Below, one piece after another: positions 24,873 to 33,400 of a stretch of DNA of 33,482 nt. The position numbers and the translations under genes are program-made. Source of the stretch: Candidatus Amphrikana amoebophyrae (GTDB lineage Bacteria > Chlamydiota > Chlamydiia > Chlamydiales > JACRBE01); assembly GCA_030408475.1 (NCBI GenBank), contig JAUHQG010000030.1, positions 1-33,482 on the forward strand. Reading direction: 5' to 3'. Position 1 is the first letter of the stretch; every line of letters begins with the position of its first letter. The notes under the pieces are model-generated. The model worked only from the letters and a program-made list of their open reading frames with translations. It was not told where the DNA came from and did not search any database.

Positions 24873-26959
24873 TTTGATACCTCTAAAATTGTCGTTACAA
24901 ATGGGGCTAAACAAAGGGTTAATTGATTACCCTCTTGACTTAGCGATTCATTGATATCGCCACTTCCCATATATTCCTCACACTCGCTATTAAATAGTTC
25001 AACAGATGCTGTGTAATTTTCAAGTTTTAGAGTATAATCTAAATAGCGATTTTGACTAAAGTTATGAATCACTAAAATGCTCTTTTCTGAACCATGTCGC
25101 AAATATGCAATCACACTATTTGCACTATCACTACTTAAAACCCACTCAAACCCTTCTCTTTTATAATCATTTAACCAAAGAGCATCATGTTTAATATAAA
25201 AGTGATTAATTGTTTTTACACATCTTTGCATTCCTTGATGGGCAGGAAATTCAAGTAAATGCCAATGGATTTGCTCCCCCTCATTCCATTCATTCCATTG
25301 CCCAAATTCTCCTCCCATAAATATCAATTTTTTACCAGGTAATGTCATCATCATTATGTATAAAAGCTTTGCATTAGCAAACTGTTGCTCTTGTGAACCC
25401 GGCATTTTTGATATAAGAGACCTTTTCTCATGAACCACTTCATCGTGAGATAAAAATAAGACATAATGTTCATTATAAGCGTACATCATGTAAAACATAA
25501 TAAGATCGTACTGCGTATGACGAAAATCAAATCCCGTTTGGAAATAACGAAGTGAATCATTCATCCATCCTAAATTCGACTTAAAATCAAAACCCAGCCC
25601 CCCCTCTTCAACTTTATGGCTCACTCCAGGAAAAACAGTTGCCTCCTCTGCGATCATACAAATTCCAGGATGTCTTTCATGAACGACTTGGTTCATATGT
25701 TTTAAAAATTTGATCGCCTCTAAATTCTCTGCCCCCCCTTTCTTATTTGGGGTCCACTCTCCTTTTTTTCTTGCAAAACTTAAGTACAAAATAGAAGAAA
25801 CAGCATCAAAACGAAACCCATCTAAATGCATCTTATCGGCCCAAAACAAGACTGAAGCGATTAAAAAATTCGAAACTTGAGGTTTTCTATAGTCAAATAT
25901 CAAAGTGTTCCACTGAGGGTGAAACCCTTTTTGCTCATCTTCATACTCAAATAGATGAGAACCATCAAATTGAGCTAAAGCAAAAAAATCTGTTGGGAAG
26001 TGGCCTCCAACCCAGTCTAAAATAACAAAGAGGCCCTCTTTATGAAGATGATTCATAAAAAACTGAAAATCTTGTGGTGTTCCAAATCTTGAAGTAGCAG
26101 CAAAATATCCTGTCACTTGATACCCCCAAGATTCATCTAAAGGGTGCTCTGTAATAGGCATCAACTCAACATGAGTATACCCCATTTCTTTACAATAGTT
26201 TGCTAATTCAATCGCAATGTCTCTATAATTCATGAATCGATCGTCTTTTCTCTTCCAAGAACCTAAATGAACTTCGTAAATATTCATTGCACTTTGTTGA
26301 AGATTTACCCCTTTTCTAAAACGTATCCACTCATGATCTTCCCACTCAAAATCATCTACATCTGATACTATGGAAGCAGTTTGTGGCCTGATTTCTGAGC
26401 TTTGAGCAAAAGGATCCGCTCTAAACTGAGTATGACCTTCTTCATTGCAAATGGCATATTTATACATAAATCCCACTTGTGCCCCAGGAATGAAAATCTC
26501 CCACACACCACAATGAGCCAATTGAGACATAGGCCATAAAACGTCACTAAAATGATTCCAGTCACAAGCTAAAAATACTCCCTTTGCGTTAGGAGCCCAT
26601 ACTGTAAAACGAACACCTTCTACTCCTTCTACTTCCATGATGTGCGCGCCTAGCTTATCATATAAAGCATAATCCTTGCCTTCTAAAAACAATTCAAAAT
26701 CAGACTCTTCTAAGGTAAGAGGGAATGAATAAGGGTCGTGAATCCACATCCCTGAAGGTAGCTCAATTTTATACTGCGAAGCTATTGGATTATTAAAACT
26801 TATCTCAAATAGGCTGTCATGTTTATGCATCATGGAGAGTTTTTCCCCTCCAATATCGACAACGCACTTATCTTTGTTTGGGCAATAAGTAGTAATGGTA
26901 TCTAATTTTGATCCAAGAAATTGATGAGGTGTTTTGAAAAATTTATCTTGGCGATTCAA
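24866..26959 (-). CDS. glgB: 1,4-alpha-glucan (glycogen) branching enzyme
   Basis: A 697-residue GH13 branching enzyme that cuts an alpha-1,4 chain and rejoins it by an alpha-1,6 bond in glycogen synthesis. An N-terminal CBM48-type region (WAPNAKGVFLACDWN, about 120-135) precedes the GH13 barrel. The catalytic positions are DGFRFDAV (nucleophile D385), IAEEAT (acid/base near E438) and LSHDEVVH. Length is near the family's usual 640-730. The first codon appears to be TTG at 26959, with AGGAA (26970-26966) 6 bases before it; the next in-frame ATG is 42 codons downstream. Chlamydiae store glycogen, which fits. It is followed by ligA with a 7-base overlap. Confidence 0.95.
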   Translation of the reverse strand: MNRQDKFFKTPHQFLGSKLDTITTYCPNKDKCVVDIGGEKLSMMHKHDSLFEISFNNPIASQYKIELPSGMWIHDPYSFPLTLEESDFELFLEGKDYALYDKLGAHIMEVEGVEGVRFTVWAPNAKGVFLACDWNHFSDVLWPMSQLAHCGVWEIFIPGAQVGFMYKYAICNEEGHTQFRADPFAQSSEIRPQTASIVSDVDDFEWEDHEWIRFRKGVNLQQSAMNIYEVHLGSWKRKDDRFMNYRDIAIELANYCKEMGYTHVELMPITEHPLDESWGYQVTGYFAATSRFGTPQDFQFFMNHLHKEGLFVILDWVGGHFPTDFFALAQFDGSHLFEYEDEQKGFHPQWNTLIFDYRKPQVSNFLIASVLFWADKMHLDGFRFDAVSSILYLSFARKKGEWTPNKKGGAENLEAIKFLKHMNQVVHERHPGICMIAEEATVFPGVSHKVEEGGLGFDFKSNLGWMNDSLRYFQTGFDFRHTQYDLIMFYMMYAYNEHYVLFLSHDEVVHEKRSLISKMPGSQEQQFANAKLLYIMMMTLPGKKLIFMGGEFGQWNEWNEGEQIHWHLLEFPAHQGMQRCVKTINHFYIKHDALWLNDYKREGFEWVLSSDSANSVIAYLRHGSEKSILVIHNFSQNRYLDYTLKLENYTASVELFNSECEEYMGSGDINESLSQEGNQLTLCLAPFVTTILEVSKW

Positions 26960-27012
26960 ATGGAATTCCTATGCAAATATGATAAAAATTCTATTATAAA
27001 TAATTCACGATG

Positions 27013-28761
27013 TTAGTAAATGAAATTTGTAAGCTTCTCTCCCAAAATTTCCACACTTTTGTTGTATAGAACACGAGCATAAGTAGAATCTCTTTCTACC
27101 CAAATTGCATGTCTAGCTACCATTTGAGCTCCTACGTCTAATTTATATGTACTAATACGTACTACATCTTCATCACACGCCCCGGGAAGCTCTTTTTCGA
27201 TAGTTGCACATATTTTAACTAACTCGTCCACTTTTTTAAATGCTTCTTCTTTCGAGGTAATGCCTTCATAAAAATCTGACTCTTGATACTTCGTTGGTGT
27301 ATTTTTTGCTATGCGCATTAATTGATTAAGAGCCCTAACTCTAATACTTTCATCCGGATTAAATTTGACTAACGATCCAAGCTGTTTGATTTTTTTTAAA
27401 TAGTCCCATCCAATCGCAAATGAGTAAACCTCTATAGATCTGTTTGCTAATGATCTATAGCTCTTATCAGTTGATTTTGCAAAATGAGCTAGAGGTTCAA
27501 TAATTAATAATGACATAATCGTAAGCACGAGCCATATTGGCAATTTTATGATGTGTAAAGCTGCCACAAGGCACGTTTTGAGAAACGATCGACCACAGTC
27601 AGATCTTTTTTGAACTTCAAAAGAACCACTTAGTGATAAAACACATCCAGAATGAGCTTTTCCTTTTACCAATTCATCAGGTGTAAATCTATATTTTTTT
27701 CCTAAAAAATACGAATCTAAATGGCCAATCGGAGAATATTTATGATGATTGACTAATTTATCACCTGCAACACTAATCGTTTCAGCCTGCTCCTCTCTGA
27801 CAAGCCCATCATCAACTAATTTATTCCATTTTAAAGTTGCCGATCGGTTAATCGTTGGAGAATTAAATGTAACCACTTTTGAAACTCTCTCATACACTCC
27901 ATCTTCAACCATCAATCTTTGCGCAATCGCTCCACCTAAACTGTGTCCCGTCAAAATTGGTTTATGATCTGGATGGTTTTCCCTTAAATATTTAAGGATC
28001 TCTATTAATGAGCCTTTATTTTTTGATACTTCGCGCGCGCCAATATTTGTATAAAATCCGTTTAATACTCCTAATAAAGCTCTAACACCAAAAGACGATC
28101 TCAATGTTGCCAAGTTTGATGGGCAAGTTCCTCTAAACACTATAATAGGAGGCACCTTTGAACAGTTGGGTTCAAGTATGTAAGCCAAATTTCCATTCCC
28201 TAAATCATGCACGAGTGCGCGACACATCACCATAGAAGATTCCATCCCTTTACTGCCATCAGCTTTTGGCACCATAAATGGCATTTCTATTTCTTGAGCT
28301 AAAGGTATATTAGAATATGCAATCGCTTTAGAAATGAGTTCCAACGTCATCAAACGATGCCTTGTAGGATCTTTTTCATGAAGGTGAATATCTTCAAGAG
28401 CAACTTTTGTCTTATCGAGATTGATCTGGTTTTGCCTATCTTGCTCTTTTTTCCAAGTTTGTTCTGAAGAAGAAATATGAGAAGTTGTGGCAGATGAAGG
28501 AGCTACAGTCATTCGTTCACCAAGAGCAAGATCTTTCAGGGTTGAAAAATCTGAAGGCGCTCGTGAACTTGTCATTGATTCACTGTCAGAATCCCCTATA
28601 CAATCAAGTGGAGTCGAACGCAATCTCTCTTGCGCTACTGCATCAACTTTATCTGTACCAACAGGAATACCTACAAATCCAAGTGCTGCTTTTTGAGCAG
28701 ACGATAGATCTTTAAAAACGTCTAGGTCTCTTGAAAGAGTTGTAACTCTACTAACAGCCAT
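27013..28761 (-). CDS. Class 3 lipase-like protein, possible effector
   Basis: A 582-residue alpha/beta-hydrolase. The nucleophile elbow GHSLGGA is at 272-278 (S274), preceded by IVFRGT (near 210), the oxyanion-side strand typical of class 3 lipases. A plausible acid lies in VAGDKLV (near 330) and a histidine in SPIGHLDSY. The first 110 residues are Ser/Thr-rich and disordered in appearance, with no Sec signal peptide. A strong hydrophobic stretch (about 400-425) may insert in a membrane. Ribosome site AGGA 7 bases before the ATG. The unstructured N-terminus would fit type III secretion in a chlamydia (inference). It could equally be a cytoplasmic or membrane lipase. Confidence 0.75.
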   Translation of the reverse strand: MAVSRVTTLSRDLDVFKDLSSAQKAALGFVGIPVGTDKVDAVAQERLRSTPLDCIGDSDSESMTSSRAPSDFSTLKDLALGERMTVAPSSATTSHISSSEQTWKKEQDRQNQINLDKTKVALEDIHLHEKDPTRHRLMTLELISKAIAYSNIPLAQEIEMPFMVPKADGSKGMESSMVMCRALVHDLGNGNLAYILEPNCSKVPPIIVFRGTCPSNLATLRSSFGVRALLGVLNGFYTNIGAREVSKNKGSLIEILKYLRENHPDHKPILTGHSLGGAIAQRLMVEDGVYERVSKVVTFNSPTINRSATLKWNKLVDDGLVREEQAETISVAGDKLVNHHKYSPIGHLDSYFLGKKYRFTPDELVKGKAHSGCVLSLSGSFEVQKRSDCGRSFLKTCLVAALHIIKLPIWLVLTIMSLLIIEPLAHFAKSTDKSYRSLANRSIEVYSFAIGWDYLKKIKQLGSLVKFNPDESIRVRALNQLMRIAKNTPTKYQESDFYEGITSKEEAFKKVDELVKICATIEKELPGACDEDVVRISTYKLDVGAQMVARHAIWVERDSTYARVLYNKSVEILGEKLTNFIY

Positions 28762-28822
28762 GATAATTTCCTATTAACACCACAACTCCGCTTAATCTTT
28801 ATTATAACATAATAAAAATTAA

Positions 28823-29878
28823 TTATTTAGCAAAATTATCCAAGTAATACTTCCCCTTTTTCATAACTCTTAATGAGCTAGACGTTGAAACATCTCGAGT
28901 CTCTCTTTCCCCCTTAACTGAAAGGCGAAACACCTTTAATTTTTTTGGGAATTTAAGCGTAAGCGTCTCATTACAAGTGGCTTGTATAGATATGCGGCGG
29001 ATTTGACCTTTAGTCCACTCCAAATCAATAATACCAAATGGAAGCTCAATTCCTTTCAATTTGCCTGATACAAAATCTTTGGGTATATTAGGAAAAAATT
29101 CAATGCTGTTTTGATCTCCCTTAATGAACATGTTGAGTATCAACAATTTGAGCTCATATAATAGCGGAATAATCGTCACATCACTTTCACTTTTCACAAG
29201 TCCTTGATAGTCCGTGTCTTGCACTCTTGGACTGAAAATCGATTCAAATGATGCGTTAAATAAATTTAACCAGCTACTTTCATCTCCCTCTTTTTTCAAC
29301 TGTTTTAAAAGCTCATACATCCCTTCTTTGGGAATGGGATCATCCCACTCAAAATGGGGGATTTTTTGACAAACAGCAAACAAAAAAGGTAATATCTCTT
29401 TAAGATCGCCGCGCTTTTTAATGTTTTCTACGTCTTGAGCTTTTGTACACCCTAAAAAGAGGTGCGCACTTTTTTGGGTAGAGATAGTGCTTTTTATATT
29501 AGCAACTACTAGTTCACTTTTTGTTTTGTAGCTTTGATCCACTTTATTGAAATCGATATGAAGTCCCGCTCTTGGTGCTTTTTCAACTCGAAGCACTACT
29601 TCGCTTTTATCTCGAAAGATGCAGTAACGCACATACCCTTTAGCAGTATGCATAAAGACAACTACTTTACCTTTCTCTATCTCTTGTTGAACTGTAAACT
29701 TAGTAACAGGTCCAAAAATGCCTAATTTTATTTCAAAGCTTTTTTGTAACCAAAGGTTGGTGAATTTAAGTAATGTGGGTGCCACTTCTACTTTAAACTC
29801 TGTATTTGGAATTAGGCATGAACATTTTTTCAGGTGGGAATAAGGTTTTAAACGGTGGACAAGCTTAATGGTAAACAT
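28823..29878 (-). CDS. Hypothetical protein, about 350 residues
   Basis: A 351-residue protein I do not recognise. There is no signal peptide, membrane helix or catalytic motif visible. The first 130 residues look beta-rich (FEIKLGIFGPVTKFTV, VVLRVEKAPRAGLHIDF), the centre is helical (about 160-250), and the end is beta again. The C-terminal stretch ELPFGIIDLEWTKGQIRRISIQ resembles the small beta domain at the end of some glycoside hydrolases (GH95-type, from memory), but the catalytic domain is absent, so this is weak. It lies 112 bases downstream of hflX on the same strand and 61 bases before the lipase gene. Confidence 0.6.
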   Translation of the reverse strand: MFTIKLVHRLKPYSHLKKCSCLIPNTEFKVEVAPTLLKFTNLWLQKSFEIKLGIFGPVTKFTVQQEIEKGKVVVFMHTAKGYVRYCIFRDKSEVVLRVEKAPRAGLHIDFNKVDQSYKTKSELVVANIKSTISTQKSAHLFLGCTKAQDVENIKKRGDLKEILPFLFAVCQKIPHFEWDDPIPKEGMYELLKQLKKEGDESSWLNLFNASFESIFSPRVQDTDYQGLVKSESDVTIIPLLYELKLLILNMFIKGDQNSIEFFPNIPKDFVSGKLKGIELPFGIIDLEWTKGQIRRISIQATCNETLTLKFPKKLKVFRLSVKGERETRDVSTSSSLRVMKKGKYYLDNFAK

Positions 29879-29990
29879 GGTTCTCCTATAATCCCATCTG
29901 GACTATTTTATTTTAGATACACTTTCACTATTTCATTTGCATGGCAACCAAGCATTACTAATATAAAAGTCTTATGTTTCATGGGAAAGA

Positions 29991-31286
29991 CTATACTGGA
30001 TTTGCATATGTGTAAGCAAGAGTTTTGTGCTCCAGCTCAGCTGGAATCTCAATTTCTAAAATTACATCATTTTCTTCATAATCTGATGAAATTAAATTTC
30101 CCTCTTCAATCAATTCCGAAATAAGACCGTAATTACTTTGCGGTATTTTCAAAGTGACCACTTTTCGAAGAGTAGCAATCTCTTTCATCATCATGTCAAA
30201 TAGGTCATCAAACCCTCTCTTTTCCTTAGCCGAAATTACGATGGTTTTTTGAAATTCCATTTTATATCTTGTGGCAATGATTGGGTTTGGACAACTGTCC
30301 ATTTTATTCAAAACAGTAATCATTGGCTTTTTATTAGCTTTAAGCTCTTCTAAAACCTTAAGGGTTTCTGTCGCATGTTCTTTTGCCATGGGGTGGCTAA
30401 TGTCTAAAACATGGATCAAAATATCTGTATATAAAACTTCTTCAAGAGTACTTTTAAACGCCGCTACTAATGTATGAGGTAATTTACGGATAAAACCTAC
30501 CGTATCAACGAGCAACACGTGTTGATTATTCGGCAATGTATATTGCCTTGTAGTGGTGTCTAAAGTGGCAAACAACTTGTCTTCCATTAAAACATCAGCA
30601 TCTGTGAGAGCATTTAAAAGGGTTGATTTCCCAGCATTGGTATAGCCAACAATAGCGAAAGTGGGCACTTGATTGCGCATTCTTTTGTGGCGTTGCTGCT
30701 CTCTTTGTTTACGAACCTCTTTAATTTCGCGCTCTAATTTAGCAAGACGCATCTTCAAAATACGCTTGTCAATCTCAATTTGTTTTTCACCCTCTCCACC
30801 TAAGCCTCCGGCTCTTTGGCGAGAGAAGTGAGTCCACATATTTTTAAGCCTTGGCATTTCATAGCGAATTTTAGCCAATTCAACTTGAAGAGTAGCCTCT
30901 TTAGTTTGAGCGCGCTCAGCAAAAATTTCCAAAATCACTTCAGTTCGATCTAAAACTGGCTTTTTAAAAACTTTTTCTAAATTTCTCTGTTGGTTGGGTG
31001 AAATCTCATCATCAAAGATAATAAGATCCGCTCCTATCTCTTCAGCCAATTTAGCAAGCTCTTCCACTTTGCCTGATCCGATGTAAGTGCGAGAGTCATA
31101 TTTTTTTAAGGGGCAAAGACTTGAGCCTACAGGCTCTAAACTAAGAGTTTCAACTAAAGTGGCAAGTTCCGTAATATGCTCTTGGCAGAGCACTTTTTCG
31201 CTCGAAGAAAAATATACGCCTACAAGTAAAGCTGTCTTCAGCTTGTCAAAATCGCCTCTAATCTCTTCTAATTCGTCGTGTATCAA
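29991..31286 (-). CDS. hflX: Ribosome-associated GTPase HflX
   Basis: A 431-residue GTPase that binds the 50S subunit and helps split stalled or stressed ribosomes. The N-terminal HflX domain is followed by a coiled helix region (about 150-200, rich in Lys/Arg/Glu) containing RAGGLGGEGEKQIE. The G domain follows: P-loop GYTNAGKST near 214-222, DTVGF in switch II, and NKMD near 332. The order phnP–hflX matches C. trachomatis CT380–CT379 from memory. It overlaps the upstream hydrolase gene by 4 bases, indicating coupling. Confidence 0.95.
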   Translation of the reverse strand: MIHDELEEIRGDFDKLKTALLVGVYFSSSEKVLCQEHITELATLVETLSLEPVGSSLCPLKKYDSRTYIGSGKVEELAKLAEEIGADLIIFDDEISPNQQRNLEKVFKKPVLDRTEVILEIFAERAQTKEATLQVELAKIRYEMPRLKNMWTHFSRQRAGGLGGEGEKQIEIDKRILKMRLAKLEREIKEVRKQREQQRHKRMRNQVPTFAIVGYTNAGKSTLLNALTDADVLMEDKLFATLDTTTRQYTLPNNQHVLLVDTVGFIRKLPHTLVAAFKSTLEEVLYTDILIHVLDISHPMAKEHATETLKVLEELKANKKPMITVLNKMDSCPNPIIATRYKMEFQKTIVISAKEKRGFDDLFDMMMKEIATLRKVVTLKIPQSNYGLISELIEEGNLISSDYEENDVILEIEIPAELEHKTLAYTYANPV

Positions 31287-32065
31287 TTTAACTCCAAGGT
31301 TAACCCATCATAACTCAATTCAATTCCATCTGGCAATTTTTTTGAAATTACCTCGTGCTTTATTTCGTGCGCCATGTGAATAAAATATGTTTTTTTGGCC
31401 TTAATTTTTTTTGCAAATTGGACCGCTTCATCAATATTAAAGTGCACTTGTGATTCACTCTCCCTTAACGCGCTTACAACTAAAATTTCAACATCTTTTA
31501 AGTGATCAAAAATAGAATCATCATAATCACGAATATCAGTGACATAAGCAAATGATTTATAACGAAGACCAAGTACGTGCATCTTAGCTTGAGAATAAGA
31601 AAAATAGCTAAAGCGATTGTCTAAAAAGTTAAACTGACCTGATTGATCTTCCACAATGTCTATATCAAACTTTGCTCTTTGAGCTAACTTGTTATCTCTC
31701 TCTTCAAATAGATAGTAATATTTATGGTAAAAATCTTTAAAACTTTCCCGATGCATTAAAAGGGGCATACGAGTTTTGTTGCGATAGTTAAAAACGCGCA
31801 AATCATCAATCCCAGCGATGTGATCATAGTGCATATGAGTGATGATGACGCCATCAATATTTTGCACATCATGAGTTAAAGCTTGAGTTCTAAAATCAGG
31901 AGTGGAGTCGACAAGGATCTTTTTTCCATTGAGATTGAGAATGATGGAACTTCGAGTGCGCTTATCTTTAGGATTAGTTGATTTACAAACCGAGCAACAG
32001 CACCCCACAACGGGAATACCCATTGAGCTGCCAGTGCCTAGAAATTGTAAGCTATTTTTTATCAT
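31283..32065 (-). CDS. PhnP-like metallo-beta-lactamase-fold hydrolase
   Basis: A 260-residue MBL-fold protein. The metal motif HMHYDH is at about 77-82 (HxHxDH). A cysteine-rich CCCSVC site near residues 22-27 matches the zinc knuckle of PhnP/RomA-type phosphodiesterases. Later metal ligands include the aspartate in YVTDIRDY and HMAHE near the end. PhnP cleaves cyclic ribose phosphates in phosphonate use, but no phn genes lie nearby, so in chlamydiae the substrate is probably different. It is first in a two-gene unit with hflX (4-base overlap) and divergent from the AbiE operon. Confidence 0.85.
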   Translation of the reverse strand: MIKNSLQFLGTGSSMGIPVVGCCCSVCKSTNPKDKRTRSSIILNLNGKKILVDSTPDFRTQALTHDVQNIDGVIITHMHYDHIAGIDDLRVFNYRNKTRMPLLMHRESFKDFYHKYYYLFEERDNKLAQRAKFDIDIVEDQSGQFNFLDNRFSYFSYSQAKMHVLGLRYKSFAYVTDIRDYDDSIFDHLKDVEILVVSALRESESQVHFNIDEAVQFAKKIKAKKTYFIHMAHEIKHEVISKKLPDGIELSYDGLTLELN

Positions 32066-32180
32066 CGTAGGTCTAGGATAATCTGTTCACTATCTTTTGT
32101 GCAATAACTAAAAAAACCTCCACTAAATCCGTTTTAACTAAAAATCATATCACCTTGTTTATCTGCGACTTACATCTTTT

Positions 32181-32233
32181 TTAACTTAATAGCAGCACTC
32201 ACTTGACACATTTGAGTGCTTTTGTTAAGTTAA
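32181..32233. promoter_or_regulatory. AbiE operator-like inverted repeat over the promoter
   Basis: Two perfect nested repeats share one centre near 32207: TTAACTTAA (32181-32189) with TTAAGTTAA (32225-32233), and AGCACTCA (32194-32201) with TGAGTGCT (32213-32220). The 4-base gaps on both sides are equal, so each arm is 21 bases with 17 matching. The centre contains a consensus -35 TTGACA (32204-32209); the best -10 at 17 bp is weak (TAAGTT). AbiEi antitoxins are known to repress their own operon by binding upstream inverted repeats, which fits. Confidence 0.7.
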
Positions 32234-32237
32234 GATT

Positions 32238-32834
32238 ATGAGACACCAAGAACACCTAGCAGCGCTATCCCCACTTCTTAAAAAGCCCTACTTCACTTCA
32301 AAAGAAGCTAAGATCCTTGGGGTTTCTTCAGCTACGCTCTGCTATTATGTAAAAATCAAACGACTCAAACGAATCAATCGAGGGGTATATCAAGATGTAA
32401 ACTATTTCAATAAACACGCATTTCTTTGGTCTGATCTAATTGAGGCCACATGCTCCACACCCAATGGAGTAATTTGCTTAATATCGGCTCTTGCTGTTTA
32501 CAATCTTACTGAGGAAATACCGAGACAACATTGGCTTGCCATTCGGCAGCAAACATCTTACAAAAAATCACCTGATATTAATATCACTCGGTTTCGTAAC
32601 TTTAATCTTGGAAAAACAGAGATAACTCTAGAAGGGACTTTGGTTCCAATTTATGACAAAGAAAGAACAATCATTGATTCATTTCGACTATTAAGCAGAG
32701 AAACAGCTATTAAAGCACTCAAATCAGCCGTTAATATGAAAGGGGCAGCTCGAATAGACTTTGTAAAATTAGAACTTTATGCTAAAAAGCTAAGGTTTAA
32801 TATACAACCCTATCTTGAAATGATATCAGTATGA
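32238..32834 (+). CDS. AbiEi-type antitoxin (type IV toxin–antitoxin)
   Basis: A 198-residue protein with an N-terminal winged-helix DNA-binding domain (about 12-55: FTSKEAKILGVSSATLCYYVKIKRLKRINRGVYQ) and a C-terminal antitoxin domain with PIYDKERTIIDSFR (about 138-151). Both are characteristic of the AbiEi family. It counters AbiEii without stable protein contact and represses the operon. It starts close after the inverted repeat and overlaps the toxin gene by 4 bases. Such systems act in phage defence or element maintenance and are transferred horizontally. Confidence 0.85.
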   Translation: MRHQEHLAALSPLLKKPYFTSKEAKILGVSSATLCYYVKIKRLKRINRGVYQDVNYFNKHAFLWSDLIEATCSTPNGVICLISALAVYNLTEEIPRQHWLAIRQQTSYKKSPDINITRFRNFNLGKTEITLEGTLVPIYDKERTIIDSFRLLSRETAIKALKSAVNMKGAARIDFVKLELYAKKLRFNIQPYLEMISV

Positions 32835-33400
32835 TTAATCAACAATCTTTGAAAGCCCGCCTGCAAACCATTGCTAAATTAAAGTCTGTACCGTTTAATG
32901 CTTGCTGGAAACAGCTCATACTTGAAAGATTCCTATCAAGATTAGCCCGCTCTACTTATGTTGATAAGCTCATTTTTAAAGGCGGTTTTTTGCTCTCATA
33001 CTTAATTAAAATTGGGCGAGAAACAATAGATATAGACTTTTTACTTACAAAAATTAAAGCTGAAGAAAGCATTCTTCAAAAGATATGCACTGAAATATCC
33101 GCTATCAATTCAGGTGATGGCTTCACGTTTACGTTTTCAAAGATAGATATATTGTCCCAACCACATATGGATTACCCTGGATACCGAATAATATTAGACG
33201 TCTCTTTTGATAAAATGAAAGATAGAATTCACATTGACATTGGAATTGGAGATGAAGTGCCACCTGAGCAAATAGAATTAGAAACATTCCAATATAAGAA
33301 TAAGCCCTTCTTTGATGACGCCATCTCACTTTATGTCTACCCTATTGAATACATTTATCACTTATGCCGTAAAACCCCGTCCTTTAGGTCGGGGATGTAA
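32831..33400 (+). pseudogene. AbiEii toxin gene truncated by an insertion element
   Basis: The N-terminal half of an AbiEii nucleotidyltransferase-like toxin. It has KGGFLLSY (50-57), the GGxxL nucleotide-binding turn, and RETIDIDF (63-70), with the two metal-binding aspartates D67 and D69. Homologues run to about 280-310 residues. Here the frame enters an IS200/IS605-type end near base 33360-33372 and stops at 33400, giving 189 residues with about 12 foreign ones. The C-terminal motifs (lysine-containing helix and onward) are missing, so the toxin is probably inactive unless the remainder lies intact beyond the element. Antitoxin and toxin overlap by 4 bases. Confidence 0.8.

Noticed and set aside
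28799..28815. A/T-only inverted repeat before the lipase gene
   Set aside because: Only seven A/T pairs, which is expected by chance at this base composition.
29855..30124. Plus-strand 89-codon frame between the hypothetical gene and hflX
   Set aside because: It overlaps the 3' end of hflX and the start of the hypothetical gene on the other strand, and has no recognisable content.
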